Shown: positions 1 through 6,056, counted from the first letter of the stretch. The stretch is 6,870 bases of DNA from Verrucomicrobiales bacterium (GCA_007123695.1 SLGN01000738.1:1-6870), one strand, 5' to 3'. The notes: generated by a model from the sequence alone, not told the origin. A program made the numbers and translations.

Positions 1-1366
1 CGGAACCGGCCTCGGTCTTTTCCTTGCGATCTTTCATGGTTTCGGCTTCGGGCGCATCGCCTTCGCCTTCTGCGGCGCCCGCACCCGCGCCGGCGGCGAG
101 GGTTTTCGCGTAGACGAGCGCGCCCTTCATGGCATCGACAGCGCGGACGAGCTGGGGGTCGGTGTAGTTTTCGAGGCGCTTCTGCTCCTCGGGGTCGAGG
201 GTGGACCGTCCGAACCACTGGAAGAGCTGCTGCTCCTGCGCCGGTGTCAGGGGGGCGACGATGTTCGGGACCACTCCGTTCTCGTGGATGGTGCGGTGGC
301 TCGGGGTGTAGTATTTCGCGGTGGTCATGCGGAGGGCCTTTCCTTCGCCGATGGGAATGACGGACTGGACCGAGCCCTTGCCGAAGGAGGTCTCGCCGAC
401 GACGATGCAGCGTTTGAGGTCCTGGAGCGCGCCGGCCACGACTTCGGATCCGCTGGCCGAGGCGTGGTTGAGGAGGATGGCGAGAGGGTAGTCGCGGGGG
501 CGGCGCTTCCGGTCGGCGGTGGTGCGGTAGACCTTGATCTCGCCCGACCCGGGCTTGCCCTCGGTGGTGAGCACGACGGTTCCGGGCTTGACGAACTCTC
601 CGCAGACGTCGATGGCGGATCCGAGGAGACCGCCGGGATTGTTGCGCATGTCGAGGACGAAGGCGTCCATGCCTTCCTGCTCGAGCTCGTCGAGGGCGTC
701 GGCGAGTTCGTCGGCGGTGGGTTCGCTGAATTGGAGGATGCGCACGTAGCCCATGCGGTAGGGGGCGGTGAGCCGGGGCGGGAGGATGCGGGCGTCGACG
801 ACGGAGGACTGCTTGATGATCTCGCGCTTCATCTCGAATTCGTGGAGCTTCTGCGTGGCGGGGCGCCGGATCGTGAGGGTGATGGATTCGCCGGGCTTTC
901 CGCGGAGCAGGTTGATGGCCTCGGCCATGCCGACGTCTTCGGTGAGCATGTTGTTGATCTTGAGGATCTGGTCGCCGGGCAGGACGCCGGCTCGGGCGGC
1001 GGGTCCGTCTTCGCGGGCGGTGACGATGGTGAGGGTGTCGTTCCTCGTCGAAATGGTGACGCCGATCCCTTCGTAGGTGCTGTCGGTGTGCCGCTTGAGC
1101 TGGTCGAAGACCTTCGGCTGCATGAACTGCGAATGAGGGTCGAGGGCGGAGAGCATGCCCTCGAGAGCGCTGTTGATGAGCTTCTCGTAGGTGGCCTTGT
1201 CGGCATCGACGTAGCCCTGGCGGATGGTCTCGAGGACCTCGGTGAAGAGCTCCATTTCCTTGAATCCGTCGTCCTTGCCTTCGCCCTCCTGGGCGGCGGC
1301 GGGGCGGGGGCCGGAGAGGCAGAGCAGGCCCGAGAGCAGGGCGAGAGAGAGGCCGAAGGGTTTCAT
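1..1366 (-). CDS. S41-family C-terminal processing protease (CtpA/Prc type), 3' end beyond left edge
   Basis: Exported serine protease of the carboxy-terminal processing family, which trims or degrades envelope proteins from their C-terminus. The frame stays open from the ATG at 1366 to the window edge, giving 455 residues with no stop. Residues 1-25 form a Sec signal peptide (short basic start, Leu-rich core, AAA-Q cleavage site). Residues about 35-95 match the N-terminal CTP region (LDPHSQFM at 75-82). A PDZ domain spans about 98-180 (YEGIGV, GPAARAGVLPGDQIL). The S41 core spans about 203-370, with DMRNNPGG at 239-246, HASASGSE at 301-308 and SFGKG at 327-331. By family comparison the dyad is Ser305 and Lys330, with the expected spacing of 25. 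Beyond residue 400 is a charged Ala/Gly/Glu-rich tail. GGAG lies 12 bases before the ATG. An in-frame GTG 18 bases upstream is possible, but would put extra residues before the signal peptide. The gene is last in the visible minus-strand run, 80 bases after the DUF3307 gene. Its natural substrate cannot be inferred. Confidence 0.95.
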   Translation of the reverse strand, partial: MKPFGLSLALLSGLLCLSGPRPAAAQEGEGKDDGFKEMELFTEVLETIRQGYVDADKATYEKLINSALEGMLSALDPHSQFMQPKVFDQLKRHTDSTYEGIGVTISTRNDTLTIVTAREDGPAARAGVLPGDQILKINNMLTEDVGMAEAINLLRGKPGESITLTIRRPATQKLHEFEMKREIIKQSSVVDARILPPRLTAPYRMGYVRILQFSEPTADELADALDELEQEGMDAFVLDMRNNPGGLLGSAIDVCGEFVKPGTVVLTTEGKPGSGEIKVYRTTADRKRRPRDYPLAILLNHASASGSEVVAGALQDLKRCIVVGETSFGKGSVQSVIPIGEGKALRMTTAKYYTPSHRTIHENGVVPNIVAPLTPAQEQQLFQWFGRSTLDPEEQKRLENYTDPQLVRAVDAMKGALVYAKTLAAGAGAGAAEGEGDAPEAETMKDRKEKTEAGS

Positions 1367-1446
1367 CCCGCAACTTTGCTCCACGAAGGGAACGATTTCA
1401 ACACCGTCCTTGCCGGGGAGCGGTTTGCCGGTGGCGGTCGGGTCCG

Positions 1447-1854
1447 CTAAGAGATCCAGCCCGCCCAGAGGATGCCCACGTAGAGCGCCTTGGTCGCGAT
1501 GTGGAGCCACTGGTCGGTTTCGAAAGAGGTGCGTCCCTCGCATTTTAGGACGTCGATGATCCAGTGGAGGACGAACTCGGCGAAGGCGAGCAGGGCGCTG
1601 CCGCAGACCAGCCAGACGAAGCCGGCATGGACGAGGCAGTGCGCGCTCATCAGGTAGATCCAGAGGGACTTCGGCGAACCACGACCGTCGGCGAGGGGCG
1701 GAGACGGGCTGTTGCGGTTCTTTCCGTGGGAGAGAAAGTCGCCCTGCAGGGGGAAGTCGGCGAGGGCGTGGCCGATGGCAAAGGCGAACAGAAGCACCAG
1801 CGCGGAGAGCGGCCCGGTGGGGATCTCCAGGGGGAATGTGGTCGAAACCGGCAT
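1447..1854 (-). CDS. DUF3307 family small integral membrane protein
   Basis: A 135-residue membrane protein of unknown function that I recognise as DUF3307. The family's conserved polar residues are present: H29 with D33-F34 and Q37 in the first helix (GHALADFPLQ), KNRN at 45-48, H72 and H76 in the second helix, HWIID with H97 and D101, and the DQ..H signature (D114, Q115, H118) before the last helix. Hydrophobic segments lie at about 16-34, 68-90, 91-104 and 119-134. A Pro/Ser-rich loop at about 49-63 (SPSPPLADGRGSPKS) separates helices 1 and 2. The His/Asp pattern inside the membrane suggests a metal or proton site, but no reaction is established. The gene starts at an ATG with GGAGG about 13 bases upstream. 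It lies 57 bases after the CNBD gene and 80 bases before the protease gene, so co-transcription is likely. The family call is secure; the role is unknown. Confidence 0.85.
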   Translation of the reverse strand: MPVSTTFPLEIPTGPLSALVLLFAFAIGHALADFPLQGDFLSHGKNRNSPSPPLADGRGSPKSLWIYLMSAHCLVHAGFVWLVCGSALLAFAEFVLHWIIDVLKCEGRTSFETDQWLHIATKALYVGILWAGWIS

Positions 1855-1911
1855 GGGGCGTTTTTCGCCTCCACTTCCCAGGCCTCGTCGCGGGGCCGGT
1901 CCGCGGTCGGC

Positions 1912-2373
1912 TCAGAAGGAGTCGAACATGGCCTCGCGGGCCATGGCGACCTTTTCGTTCGTCTTGCGGAGGCGCTTGCTGAGCTGGGTCGCCACGTTGA
2001 CGAGAAGGCGTGCGGCGGTGCGGGGATGGGCTTCCAGATACTGCTCGAGGCGTCCGCGGTCGATTCTCCAGACTTCAGCGAAGGATTTCGCGACGACGCT
2101 GGCGCTCGCATGTCCGGGGTCGAACATGTTGATCTCCCCGACGGTGTCGCCGGCTTTAAGGGTGCCGAGGAGGACAGGGCGACCGGTCACCACGGTTTGC
2201 ACGTGGAAGGTTCCCGAAATGATCATGAAGAGGGCGTCCTGCCTGTGGCCTTCGTCGATGAGGGGGGCGCCGTCCTGAAGGGAGATGAATTCGCCGAAGT
2301 TTCCAAGCTGGGCCCTCTCCTCGGCGTCGAAGTTCGAGGTGAAACCCATTTCGGGAAGATTGGAGTTCGGCAT
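1912..2373 (-). CDS. Stand-alone cyclic-nucleotide-binding-domain (CNBD) protein, no DNA-binding domain
   Basis: A 153-residue protein made almost wholly of one cNMP-binding beta-roll of the CAP/Crp type. The fold signature is clear: LIDEGHRQDALFMIISG at 38-54, PVLLGTLKAGDTVGEINMF at 66-84 (the phosphate-binding-cassette region, with Gly79-Glu80), then the VWRIDR strand at 101-106. A C-terminal helix (LLVNVATQLSKRLRKTNEK, 123-141) follows. Crp-type regulators have about 70 further residues carrying a helix-turn-helix; here the protein stops after that helix, so it should not bind DNA by itself. In the cassette, the Arg that grips the cyclic phosphate (R82 of E. coli CRP) seems to be replaced: GHASASV at 87-93 has no Arg. 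It may therefore bind another ligand, or serve as a protein-interaction module. There is no signal peptide, so it is likely cytoplasmic. It sits mid-run, 93 bases after the lipoprotein gene, with no clear Shine-Dalgarno. Confidence 0.85.
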   Translation of the reverse strand: MPNSNLPEMGFTSNFDAEERAQLGNFGEFISLQDGAPLIDEGHRQDALFMIISGTFHVQTVVTGRPVLLGTLKAGDTVGEINMFDPGHASASVVAKSFAEVWRIDRGRLEQYLEAHPRTAARLLVNVATQLSKRLRKTNEKVAMAREAMFDSF

Positions 2374-2434
2374 CGGTCGGGAGCGGGTCGGGGGTTCGGG
2401 GGGGCGGAAAGACGGAGGGAGGGGCGCGCGAACT

Positions 2435-2455
2435 GGGCCTCTATGCGGCCCGCAT
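2435..2455. repeat. Overlapping inverted repeats in the lipoprotein-CNBD spacer
   Basis: ATGCGG-C-CCGCAT at 2443-2455 is a perfect 13-base palindrome. GGGCC at 2435-2439 can instead pair with GGCCC at 2447-2451 across a 7-base loop. The two pairings share bases and so exclude each other. They lie just after the lipoprotein stop and about 60-80 bases before the CNBD start. No T-run follows, so this is not a standard intrinsic terminator. It could be an operator, an RNA processing site, or chance in GC-rich DNA. Confidence 0.35.
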
Positions 2456-2466
2456 CTGCAATGCGA

Positions 2467-2673
2467 TCACATGCCGCCCATCATTCCGGGCATGCCCGCC
2501 TGGCCTTCCCATTGGGCGGGGAGGTTGTGGGGCATGCTGCTGAGGCGCTCCCGCTGCGGCTTGGGCTCCTTTTGTCCGAGGGTCTCGCACGAGGAAAGCA
2601 AAGCCAAGGCTGAGAAGGGGAGAACAAGGAAAAGCGGACGTAGCAGGGACATGGCGGAGATGGTGGAGATCAC
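2467..2673 (-). CDS. Small predicted lipoprotein with Met/Gly-rich C-terminus
   Basis: An unrecognised small secreted protein. From the GTG at 2673 it has 68 residues and overlaps the preceding stop by four bases (GTGA), a typical translational-coupling arrangement. An in-frame ATG at 2652 gives 61 residues and a more classical lipoprotein signal peptide: MSLLRP, then a hydrophobic core, then LSSC. Either start leaves the lipobox intact, with Cys29 of the long form as the predicted lipidated residue, so the mature part is only about 40 residues. That part is polar and charged (ETLGQKEPKPQRERL) and ends in WEGQAGMPGMMGGM, with five Met in the last nine residues. Neither start has a Shine-Dalgarno, which also points to coupling with the upstream gene. 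Given its position, it may be a partner or anchor for the two coiled-coil proteins encoded just upstream. The lipoprotein call is fairly sure; the function is unknown. Confidence 0.75.
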   Translation of the reverse strand: MISTISAMSLLRPLFLVLPFSALALLSSCETLGQKEPKPQRERLSSMPHNLPAQWEGQAGMPGMMGGM

Positions 2674-3461
2674 TGGACGTTTTCAAAGATGACCTTGTCG
2701 CCGGGCTGCACCTCGATGCCTTGCACGAGCGAGGAATCGACGACATCGGCGACGACAGCCATCTCTTCGAGGTTGACGATGCGGAGACGCGCGATTCGGG
2801 TGTTGCCGCGCTTGACGAGGAGGGACGCATCGGCGGAAACGCCATGGGCGCGGCCGGCGTTGACCATCACGAAACCCCAGTCGCGGTTGACGGCGATGAC
2901 GGTGGCGACGAGGCCGTTGAGGGCGAGCCGCTGGGCACGCTCCATTTGGAAGGACTCCTCTTCCCGCACCTTCGCCACCTGTGCCTGCCTCGCTTGGGCT
3001 GCGTTGCCGAGGGCGGCGTTGAGCTCCGTCTTTCGGTTTTGGCTTTCGGTGAGGGTGTCCTTGAGCATCGTCAGGCTCATTTGCAGGTCTTCGGCGGATT
3101 TGATGTTGCCGTCGGGGAAGGCCTTCTCGACGGCAAGGTCGATCTCCTTCTTTTCGATCTCGACGCCCTTAAGCTTGTCGCTCACGGTCTCGAGTTCGCG
3201 CTCGACCCGCTTGAGGGTCTGCTCCGCCTCGGCTTTCGCCGCGGAGATCTGGTTCCGGGCATCCTTGGCCCGGTTTTCCTTCTCGCGGGTTTCGTCCCGC
3301 TTTGCTTCGGCTTCGTTGAGCTTGTTGGTGACGTCCACCACTTCAGCCTTAAGGCGGGCTAGGACAGTGTTGAGATCGTCGAGGTCGTTTTTGTTGAGGA
3401 CGGCAACGACTGCTGCGCCGAGCATGACGAAGCAGGACAGGATCATGAAGAGTTTTTTCAT
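2670..3461 (-). CDS. Membrane-anchored coiled-coil protein with C-terminal beta-type module (paralog B)
   Basis: A 263-residue protein, not a named family to my knowledge. MKK is followed by one hydrophobic segment (about 4-22), which serves as a signal anchor. Residues about 24-180 are charged, Lys/Glu/Ala-rich heptad-like coiled coil, broken near 114-122 by FPDGNIKSA. The C-terminal module (about 183-263) is predicted beta-rich: WGFVMVNAG at 195-203, GVSADASL, KRGNTRIARL, VVADVVDSSL and VQPGDKVIF. From W195 onwards it aligns without gaps to the upstream gene's module, 28 identities in 64 positions counted by eye. The overall plan (short TM, coiled coil, small beta domain) resembles MreC, but the module lacks enough recognisable MreC sequence for that name. 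It is probably periplasmic and envelope-located. The ATG at 3461 lies 39 bases after the paralog's stop, and the gene's stop overlaps the lipoprotein GTG. The region before the ATG is C-rich with no Shine-Dalgarno. Confidence 0.85.
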   Translation of the reverse strand: MKKLFMILSCFVMLGAAVVAVLNKNDLDDLNTVLARLKAEVVDVTNKLNEAEAKRDETREKENRAKDARNQISAAKAEAEQTLKRVERELETVSDKLKGVEIEKKEIDLAVEKAFPDGNIKSAEDLQMSLTMLKDTLTESQNRKTELNAALGNAAQARQAQVAKVREEESFQMERAQRLALNGLVATVIAVNRDWGFVMVNAGRAHGVSADASLLVKRGNTRIARLRIVNLEEMAVVADVVDSSLVQGIEVQPGDKVIFENVQ

Positions 3462-3500
3462 CGCTTTAGAGAGGATGGGAGGTCCGGGCGGGCCTGAGAC

Positions 3501-4577
3501 TTATTGAAAGGGATCCGGGGGAGTGTTGGTAGGCGTGCCGCCACCTTCCATGCCGCCACCGTCCGCCGGAGGCGCGCCGAAGGGATCGGGAGGCGCGCCG
3601 CCGCCGCCTTCCATGCCGCCACCGTCCGCCGGGGGCGCGCCGAAGGGATCGGGAGGCGCGGGGGAGGAGGGAGCCATGCCGCCGCCGAAGGGATCGGCGG
3701 GCGTGCCCATCCCGTCCCCGTCCGGCACCATTCCATCCGCGGCATCGGTTCCGGGAACGCCTGCGGATGGCGCGGGCGCACCTCCGGGAGCGGGAGCCTG
3801 CGTCTGCACGCGAACGGATTTCACCACGGTGTCGCCCACTTGCACCCGTTGGCCGGGAGCGAGCGAGCCGGGCACGATGTCGGCTACGGATTCCGAGGCT
3901 TCGACCGAGGTGACGAGCAGCCGGCAGATGGGCTGACCGCGGCGGTAGACATCGAGCTGGGCGCGGTTGACGACGCCTTGGTCGTTGCCGCCCGCCACGA
4001 CGACGAAGCCCCACTGGTTATAAGCGTTCTTGATTTGGCTCTGGAACTCGCCGCGGATCATGCCCGCCTCCTGGTCTGTGCGCAGGGCGGCAAGCTCGGC
4101 GGCGACTTTTTCGAGTCGGTCGCGCTCCACCTGGGCGGCGGCGACGGCACCTTCGAGCTGCGTCAGCTCGATCTCCGCCTCTTCGATTTGGGTGCGGATC
4201 TGGGACATCTCGCGCTGGATCGCTTCGATCTCGGCAATGTCGCGGATCAGCTCCTTCGCCTTGTCGAGGTCGGACTGGGCGGTCTGGAGGGCGGCCTCCT
4301 GAGCCTTTTGCTTGGCCTCGGCCTCGGTGATCTTGAGGTCGAGATCAGTCTTCTCCGTTTGGATCGTCTCGGTCTCGGTCTCGAGCATCTGAATGGCCTG
4401 ATCGAGCGAGGTGATCTCCTCGGTGGTCTGGTTGAAGCGACCGGTGAGGTCGGAGAGGCGCTTGTCGGTGGAGTCCCGCTCCGTCAAACGCTGCTTTTTT
4501 GTATCGAGCTTGTCGTAGGACAACCAAGCGGCTCCCCCGAGGACCACGAATGCAATGACTAGAAGAATTTTCCACAT
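3501..4577 (-). CDS. Membrane-anchored coiled-coil protein with beta-type module and Pro/Gly repeat tail (paralog A)
   Basis: A 358-residue protein with no family name I can assign. Domain order: a signal anchor (about 4-21, ILLVIAFVVLGGAAWL), a long Glu/Gln/Thr-rich coiled coil (about 22-170), the beta-type module (about 174-255) and a low-complexity tail (about 256-358). The module carries WGFVVVAGG at 189-197, GVVNRAQLDVYRRGQPICRL, SVADIVPGSL and VQVGDTVV, matching paralog B. The tail is Pro, Gly, Ala and Asp-rich and contains DPF four times (three as DPFG, the last as DPFQ at the C-terminus) along with GGGMEGGG. B has no such tail. The topology implies that coil, module and tail lie outside the cytoplasm. 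The tail may reach through peptidoglycan or bind a partner; that is inference. It is the first gene of the minus-strand run, with a possible promoter at 4629-4657. The ATG at 4577 has no Shine-Dalgarno; the leader is C/A-rich. Confidence 0.85.
   Translation of the reverse strand: MWKILLVIAFVVLGGAAWLSYDKLDTKKQRLTERDSTDKRLSDLTGRFNQTTEEITSLDQAIQMLETETETIQTEKTDLDLKITEAEAKQKAQEAALQTAQSDLDKAKELIRDIAEIEAIQREMSQIRTQIEEAEIELTQLEGAVAAAQVERDRLEKVAAELAALRTDQEAGMIRGEFQSQIKNAYNQWGFVVVAGGNDQGVVNRAQLDVYRRGQPICRLLVTSVEASESVADIVPGSLAPGQRVQVGDTVVKSVRVQTQAPAPGGAPAPSAGVPGTDAADGMVPDGDGMGTPADPFGGGMAPSSPAPPDPFGAPPADGGGMEGGGGAPPDPFGAPPADGGGMEGGGTPTNTPPDPFQ
3544..3660 (-). repeat. Two-copy 63-bp tandem repeat in the tail of paralog A
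   Basis: Bases 3544-3597 recur at 3607-3660 with one mismatch (position 3570 against 3633), a period of 63 bases or 21 codons. Each copy encodes a unit around APPDPFGAPPADGGGMEGG. Near-identity at the DNA level, third positions included, points to a recent in-frame duplication. Shorter, diverged DPF units flank it on both sides. Confidence 0.9.
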
Positions 4578-4628
4578 GGGTCTGGGTCTGATGGATTTGA
4601 CAGCGTCTGGAAATGGGTGGGCAGGGCC

Positions 4629-4657
4629 AAGCTAGGCAGCCCCGTTCTCAAAAACAA
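4629..4657 (-). promoter_or_regulatory. Possible sigma70-type promoter for the coiled-coil run
   Basis: On the minus strand, TTGTTT (4657-4652) and TAGCTT (4634-4629) are separated by 17 bases, with the -10-like box about 50 bases before the ATG at 4577. Both hexamers are weak matches to the consensus. Support comes from position: it lies between the mutY terminator and the first gene of the run. GCCTAG at the -10 region also recurs before the HU gene. Confidence 0.3.
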
Positions 4658-4686
4658 CTCGAAAAACTCCCGATTCTCCCATCTTT

Positions 4687-4728
4687 AAAAAATTTTCCGG
4701 ACAAGACAAGCGACTTCTCGGAAAAATT
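4687..4728 (-). terminator. Likely rho-independent terminator after mutY
   Basis: Read on the minus strand, AATTTTTCCG (4728-4719) pairs with CGGAAAATT (4699-4691) with one bulged base across a 19-base loop, followed directly by TTTT (4690-4687). The stem starts 41 bases after the mutY stop. The stem is AT-rich with a short GC part, so its strength is doubtful. This is the only strongly AT-rich patch in the minus-strand block, which supports a functional role. Confidence 0.45.
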
Positions 4729-4768
4729 GAACTTTTTCTGCTTCCTTTCGTCCGGGGCGCCGGAAAGG

Positions 4769-5836
4769 TCAAGTTTCCCCGGCCATTTCCGCGATTTTCA
4801 GGAGGGCCTTTTTGTATGGCGATCCGAGGGGGGGCCACGAGTCGGGGGCGGAAAGGTCGTGCCAGGCGCCGGATGCTCCGGTTGGGATGGGGAGCCAGTT
4901 TCCAGGAGGCTCGTGGACGCGAAGGCTCACCCGGTAGCGGGTGATCGCGTATTCGAGCCGCAGCATCTCGGGCAGATCCCCGGCTTCTTCGGCGGGGATC
5001 TCGGGCAGCCGCCAGAGGCCGCGACGACGGGAGCCCTTCTCCTGCACGAGCCAGATTCGCCCGTGGCGCAGAGCCGCGATCACGGTCTCGGTGCGCCGGG
5101 TTGGCTGTTTTTTTTTCATTTTCGCCGGATAACGGTCCACCTCGCCCAGAGCGCGGGCGCGGCAGAAGGCCGCCACGGGGCAGGCATCGCAATCGGGGCG
5201 CGAGGGGCGGCAGACGCGTTGGCCCAGCTCCATCAGGGCAGAGTTGTGCAGACCGGGGGCGGATTCGGGCACGAGGGATTCGGCCCGCGACCAGGCGAGA
5301 CGGATGCCGGCCGGCGAATCGACCGGCACGGAGCAGGCGTGGAGCCGGGAAAGGACGCGGCTGACGTTGCCATCGACGAGGGCGGCGGGGCGGTCGAAGG
5401 CGAGGCTGAGCAGCGCTCCCGCCGTGTAGGGCCCGACGCCCGGAAGCGAGCGGATCGAGTCGGGGTCGTCGGGCAGCGATCCGTCGAAGCGTCGGCATAC
5501 CTCGGCGGCGGCACGCTGGAGATTGCGGGCGCGGTTGTAGTAGCCGAGGCCCTCCCAAGCTTTCAGCAGGTCCTCCTCGGCTGCCGCGGCGAGGCTGGCC
5601 CAGTCGGGGAAGGCCCGCATCCAGCGCTCGAAGTAGCCTTTTTCCAGAACGGTGGCGATCCGGGTTTGCTGGAGCATGGCCTCGGACACGAGGATGGCGT
5701 AGGGGTCCCGGGTGCGCCGCCAGGGGTAGTCCCTCGCCCCGGCGCGGAACCAATCCGCCAAGGCTCTCCGGAAGGCTCCGCGCCCCTCTGGACTCTCCAG
5801 GGGATGCACTGTCGTCTGTGGGGGGGCTTCCTCCAT
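4769..5836 (-). CDS. mutY: Adenine DNA glycosylase MutY
   Basis: Removes adenine mispaired with 8-oxoguanine in base excision repair; cytoplasmic. The length of 355 residues is close to E. coli MutY (350). The catalytic domain has YPWRRTRDPYAILVSEAMLQQT with catalytic Glu52, the GLGYYNRARNL helix (96-106), the helix-hairpin-helix LPGVGPYTA (131-139) and Asp155 in LVDGNV. The [4Fe-4S] ligands are Cys209, Cys216, Cys219 and Cys225, in the C-x6-C-x2-C-x5-C spacing. A linker with KMKKKQ (239-244) leads to the C-terminal NUDIX-like domain (about 249-350; GLWRLPEIP at 273-281). Where E. coli has the 8-oxoG-reading Phe-Ser-His, this protein seems to have Ile298-Thr299-Arg300. The ATG at 5836 is the first possible start: an in-frame TAA lies about 39 bases upstream with no other start codon between. 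There is no Shine-Dalgarno. The gene is divergent from the HU gene and probably transcribed alone. Confidence 0.97.
   Translation of the reverse strand: MEEAPPQTTVHPLESPEGRGAFRRALADWFRAGARDYPWRRTRDPYAILVSEAMLQQTRIATVLEKGYFERWMRAFPDWASLAAAAEEDLLKAWEGLGYYNRARNLQRAAAEVCRRFDGSLPDDPDSIRSLPGVGPYTAGALLSLAFDRPAALVDGNVSRVLSRLHACSVPVDSPAGIRLAWSRAESLVPESAPGLHNSALMELGQRVCRPSRPDCDACPVAAFCRARALGEVDRYPAKMKKKQPTRRTETVIAALRHGRIWLVQEKGSRRRGLWRLPEIPAEEAGDLPEMLRLEYAITRYRVSLRVHEPPGNWLPIPTGASGAWHDLSAPDSWPPLGSPYKKALLKIAEMAGET
5108..5116 (-). repeat. A9 homopolymer within mutY
   Basis: Nine consecutive A on the coding strand encode Lys241-Lys243, between the Fe-S cluster and the C-terminal domain. It is the longest homopolymer I see in the window and sits in otherwise GC-rich sequence. 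A one-base slip would keep the glycosylase core but remove the 8-oxoG-recognition domain. Confidence 0.9.
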
Positions 5837-5947
5837 GCTTTGGCTGATCTGCGGGCGCCGGGGCTTTTTTTAAAGAAGCCCTTCCCGTAGCCGGGACGGT
5901 GCCGCGGGGCAATCGGCATTTTTTTCCCTGATCGGCACGAAACTGGC

Positions 5948-5975
5948 TTCACACCCTCGGAAACTCGCCTAGATT
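5948..5975 (+). promoter_or_regulatory. Possible promoter for the HU-family gene
   Basis: TTCACA (5948-5953, five of six matches to TTGACA) and TAGATT (5970-5975, four of six to TATAAT) are separated by 16 bases. They lie in the 220-base spacer between the divergent mutY and HU genes, about 80 bases before the HU ATG. The -10 box is preceded by GCC, as in the putative promoter at 4629-4657. The rest of the spacer holds two T7 tracts (5865-5871, 5919-5925) and two copies of ATCGGCA (5912-5918, 5931-5937). I could not place a mutY promoter. Confidence 0.35.
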
Positions 5976-6056
5976 CATCGACTTGTCGTGTTCTTCGGCG
6001 ACATCTCCCAACCCATACGCCCACGGCGGACTTTTCCACCAGCCTCCCCTTTCAAC

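Noticed and set aside
284..1450. A 388-codon plus-strand open frame
   Set aside because: It lies antisense to the S41 protease gene, which has signal peptide, PDZ and catalytic motifs. The plus-strand translation is a Gly/Val/Glu-rich mirror of high-GC codon bias with no domain.
1564..2613. A 349-codon plus-strand open frame
   Set aside because: It is antisense to the DUF3307, CNBD and lipoprotein genes at once and shows only low-complexity composition.
3544..3660. A CRISPR-like or mobile repeat
   Set aside because: The two copies are contiguous, in frame and 63 bases apart, so this is a coding tandem duplication without spacers.
3504..4562. A 352-codon plus-strand open frame with repeated segments
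   Set aside because: Antisense shadow of coiled-coil paralog A; its repeats are the reverse reading of the DPF tail and heptads.
5862..5880. Hairpin GGCTT...AAGCC with T7 upstream of mutY, as a terminator
   Set aside because: The stem is AT-rich with a mismatch, and no transcript is expected to end there on either strand; it precedes the mutY start. It could be a leader hairpin, but support is thin.
4613..5912. Long open frames on both strands (425 and 426 codons) across mutY
   Set aside because: Neither contains a recognisable motif, whereas the mutY frame has the full glycosylase and Fe-S signature; open frames are expected by chance at this GC content.
5988..6056. An N-terminal extension of the HU-family protein from a GTG
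   Set aside because: The extra 23 residues are Pro/Arg-rich and unlike DNABII proteins; the ATG at 6057 gives the standard N-terminus.
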